From an uncultured Collinsella sp. (GTDB taxonomy: Bacteria; Actinomycetota; Coriobacteriia; Coriobacteriales; Coriobacteriaceae), in assembly GCA_902465265.1 (NCBI GenBank), contig CABQMF010000044.1, forward strand, positions 1 to 16,502: a stretch of 16,502 nt of DNA, in the 5' to 3' direction. Shown piece by piece: positions 16,453 through 16,502 of the stretch. A program made the translations under genes and the position numbers. Every line of letters starts with the position of its first letter. Positions within the stretch are counted from its first letter, which is position 1. The notes below the pieces were generated by a model. It was not told the origin of the DNA and ran no database searches. It was given only the letters and a program-made list of their open reading frames with translations.

Positions 16453-16502
16453 TGCGGACAGAAAGTTGGACCGCGGGGCGGTCCGGACTGGAGGTTCGCA
16501 TG
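16453..16502 (+). mobile_element. Left end of a probable IS3-family insertion sequence (truncated by the window)
   Basis: The sequence TGCGGACAGAAAGTTGGACC starts with TG and contains AAGTTGGAC, which resembles the terminal inverted repeats of IS150-like IS3 elements. It contains a 6-bp hairpin GGACCG/CGGTCC (16468-16473 with 16479-16484). A Shine-Dalgarno GGAGG (16490-16494) and an ATG (16500-16502) follow; this would be the start of the first transposase frame. Only the first codon lies in the window, so the protein cannot be confirmed. Confidence 0.5.

Overview
The window looks like chromosomal DNA from a high-GC, single-membrane actinobacterium, most likely a gut Coriobacteriia close to Collinsella. 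This assignment rests on overall protein character and GC-rich codon use with AT-rich promoters; no rRNA or other taxonomic marker is present. Ten complete genes are visible, all with recognisable families, plus the first codon of an eleventh at the right edge.

Left half (about 288-7541, minus strand): a housekeeping cluster read right to left as gltX (glutamyl-tRNA synthetase), a terminator, then priA (replication restart helicase), def (peptide deformylase), fmt (Met-tRNA formyltransferase) and rsmB (16S rRNA m5C methyltransferase). fmt and def add and remove the formyl group of initiator Met, and fmt/rsmB overlap by 4 nt. PriA carries an N-terminal QLSLF sequence that matches the beta-sliding-clamp-binding consensus, on a Pro/Ala-rich tether.

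Middle (7542-11008): a divergent gltX/metK promoter region, metK (S-adenosylmethionine synthetase) with a clear terminator, then a single-chain iron-sulfur L-serine dehydratase with an unusual Cys-rich C-terminus. Both genes are on the plus strand.

Right half (11063-16407, plus strand): a membrane-anchored L,D-transpeptidase (cell-wall cross-linking) with its own TATAAT box, then a tightly overlapping three-gene tripartite transporter (membrane-fusion adaptor, ABC ATPase, MacB-type permease) of the MacAB/YknXYZ kind. The window ends at what looks like the left end of an IS3-type insertion sequence, with a Shine-Dalgarno and ATG as the last bases.

The striking non-coding feature is the density of long near-perfect palindromes in intergenic gaps: 215-281, 2823-2959, 7626-7698 and 9257-9377, plus a half copy at 16420-16448. 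Two of them (2823-2959, 9257-9377) share a 53-nt core with conserved asymmetric bulges; its only two differences form one compensating base pair. They belong to a dispersed structured repeat or RNA family. The 215-281 element and the half copy at 16420 form another family, apparently interrupted by the insertion sequence.
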